A stretch of DNA of 15,534 nucleotides from assembly GCA_003221825.1 (NCBI GenBank), contig QHUE01000006.1:1-15534 (forward strand). Direction: 5' to 3'. A model generated the notes under the pieces. That model saw nothing but the letters and a program-made list of their open reading frames with translations. It searched no databases and was not told where the DNA came from. Each line of letters begins with the position of its first letter. Position 1 is the first letter of the stretch. Positions 14,163-15,534 of this stretch are shown here, piece after piece. Both the position numbers and the translations under genes were made by a program. This stretch comes from Gemmatimonadota bacterium. GTDB taxonomy: Bacteria > Gemmatimonadota > Gemmatimonadetes > Gemmatimonadales > GWC2-71-9.

Positions 14163-15534
14163 TCAGAAGGTGACGTTGACGCGTCCGATGAAGTACCGCA
14201 CGGGCGGCTGCGTCAGAAAATCGGCCGTCGTGAAATTGTTCTGGCCCGCCTCGTTCAACTCGGGATCGACCCCCTTGTATTTCGTCCACGTAGCCAGGTT
14301 ACGGCCGACGATCGCGAAGCTGAGGTCTTGGGCGCCCAACATGTGCGCCCAGCGGCCCGGCGCAAAGAACGTGAGGGACACCTCGCGCAGCTTCGTAAAT
14401 CCCCCATCCTCGATGTAACCGGCTTGGGTGCCCTTGAGGTTGGCGGCCGCGGCCGCCTGGTCTAGAAGCGACGCGGTCTTGTCATTGAGCGCACGGCAGT
14501 TATTGCGGGGCGGCAGGCACCGGAACTGCTCGGTGCTGTTGAACAGCTTGTTGCCGAAGCGCCCGTCCAGCAGCGCGTAGAGGCGCACACGATGCTGAAT
14601 CGTGACATCGGCGGCAAGGCTAAGCCCATGATCCGGGAACGGCTGCCCACGGAATACGGGCGCGCCGCCGAGGGTCACTTCGCTCGTGTCCACGATGCCG
14701 TCTTTGTTGGCGTCGCGCCACGAATACGGCGTCATGAAGTAACTGCCCAGCGCATACCCCGGCTGATGACGCTGCGACGCTCCGCCCAGTCCAAAGATGA
14801 TGGGTGAGATACCAGGCCCCAGCTCGATGAGCCGGTTCCGGTTGCCCCAGGCGGTCGCGTTCAGGTTGATCTCAAGATTCGGGCGGCGCACGGGCGCGAC
14901 ATTCGCGGAGATCTCGACGCCCTTGTTCGACACGCGTCCGAGATTCTCGAACCGCGTCGTCGGGCCGCCGAGGCTGGGCGCGAGCGTGACCGCGATGAGC
15001 GCGTCACGCGACGACTTGTCGTAATAGGCGACGTCCACATGCGCGACATCGCGGAACAGTCCCGCCTCGAAGCCCAGCTCGACCTCGCGGGTACGCTCCG
15101 GCTTCAACGTGCGGTTGCCGAGATTGCCGACGGTGAACCCCGGCACGTCGACATTGTTGACGACGACGGGTGTCGGACTGAAGTATGCGACGCCGTCCAG
15201 CGGTCCCGGATGCACACCGGATTGGCCCCACGCTGCCCGCAAGCGCAGGGTGTTGACCACGTCACTCCGTGGGAAGAACGGCTCCTCGGAGATGACCCAT
15301 GACGTCGAGAGCTTCGGGTAGATGATGTTGCCGAACTTGATGCCGAACGCCGAGTTCTTATCGCTGCGCACCGCGCCGTCGATGAAGATCCGGTTATTTA
15401 TGGCGACTCGCTCATCGAGATACTTCCCCAGGGTCGCGACGGGCTGTGTCGTCTCGCTGTCGGCGGGGATGACGCCGCCGCCGAGCGAGCCGGTGCCGGC
15501 GGTCTGGTTCTGACGGCTGGCGAGCACCCCATGG
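14163..15534 (-). CDS. SusC/RagA-type TonB-dependent outer-membrane receptor, 5' part outside window
   Basis: The C-terminal 456 residues of a TonB-dependent receptor; the frame runs past the right edge with no start, so the signal peptide, plug and early barrel are missing. Barrel blocks include INNRIFIDGAVRSDKNSAFG, YPKLSTSWVISEEPFF, LRLRAAWGQSGVHPG, GNRTLKPERTREVELGFEAGLF and DVAYYDKSSRDALIAV. The protein ends VRYFIGRVNVTF, with the terminal Phe expected by the Bam machinery. The stretch 14714-14679 encodes a 12-residue EF-hand-like calcium loop, D-A-N-K-D-G-I-V-D-T-S-E, which is common in SusC barrels. It pairs with the SusD-like lipoprotein directly downstream. It would import a ligand using TonB energy. 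The ligand is unknown; no glycoside hydrolase is visible nearby. Confidence 0.92.
   Translation of the reverse strand, partial: HGVLASRQNQTAGTGSLGGGVIPADSETTQPVATLGKYLDERVAINNRIFIDGAVRSDKNSAFGIKFGNIIYPKLSTSWVISEEPFFPRSDVVNTLRLRAAWGQSGVHPGPLDGVAYFSPTPVVVNNVDVPGFTVGNLGNRTLKPERTREVELGFEAGLFRDVAHVDVAYYDKSSRDALIAVTLAPSLGGPTTRFENLGRVSNKGVEISANVAPVRRPNLEINLNATAWGNRNRLIELGPGISPIIFGLGGASQRHQPGYALGSYFMTPYSWRDANKDGIVDTSEVTLGGAPVFRGQPFPDHGLSLAADVTIQHRVRLYALLDGRFGNKLFNSTEQFRCLPPRNNCRALNDKTASLLDQAAAAANLKGTQAGYIEDGGFTKLREVSLTFFAPGRWAHMLGAQDLSFAIVGRNLATWTKYKGVDPELNEAGQNNFTTADFLTQPPVRYFIGRVNVTF

Overview
The window reads as a piece of chromosome from a GC-rich, Gram-negative, probably Gemmatimonadota-type bacterium. 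The support is indirect: lipoprotein signal peptides, a SusC/SusD pair, a PorV/PorQ-like outer-membrane protein, RicT in a GC-rich genome, and the dnaE-accA-ricT-metG order. I give the phylum about 0.6 confidence. Coding density is very high. The longest gap without a gene is 84 bases (11344-11427), so no empty stretch exceeds 300 bases. I saw no tRNA, rRNA, CRISPR array, insertion sequence or phage gene.

Left block (1-4501, minus strand). This is a tightly overlapping unit read right to left: a CPA2-type antiporter-like membrane protein, a secreted HExxH metallopeptidase lipoprotein (M30-like), a PorV/PorQ-like outer-membrane protein, and a putative aminopeptidase cut by the left edge. Overlaps of 83, 4 and 13 bases suggest one transcript and coupled translation, with an envelope or peptide-processing theme.

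Middle block (4538-11343, plus strand). It diverges from the left block across only 36 bases. It is a housekeeping operon: dnaE (replicative polymerase), accA (fatty-acid synthesis), ricT (PSP1-family Fe-S protein) and metG (methionyl-tRNA synthetase). Junctions are a 1-base overlap, a 1-base gap and a 4-base overlap, with TTG and GTG starts. Next come two separately promoted genes: a membrane-anchored M23 peptidase (11428-12369) and a small lipoprotein consisting only of a TonB plug-like domain (12417-12833). Both have TTGACG boxes placed so that the messages would have almost no leader.

Right block (12857-15534, minus strand). A SusC/RagA-type TonB-dependent receptor (5' part outside the window) is followed by its SusD/RagB lipoprotein partner, a glycan or nutrient uptake pair. 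It converges on the plug lipoprotein with 23 bases between stop codons.

The most unusual signal is a set of repeat or homopolymer elements embedded in frame inside genes. A 25-bp imperfect palindrome built of period-8 GCGGTT/AACCGC units encodes the signal peptide of the PorV-like protein. A perfect 11-bp hairpin sits inside metG. C-rich tracts form a proline linker in dnaE, directly after the clamp-binding motif, and a poly-glycine loop in the antiporter. That antiporter also appears to lack the usual acidic ion-binding pair. I found no clear new defence or mobile system.
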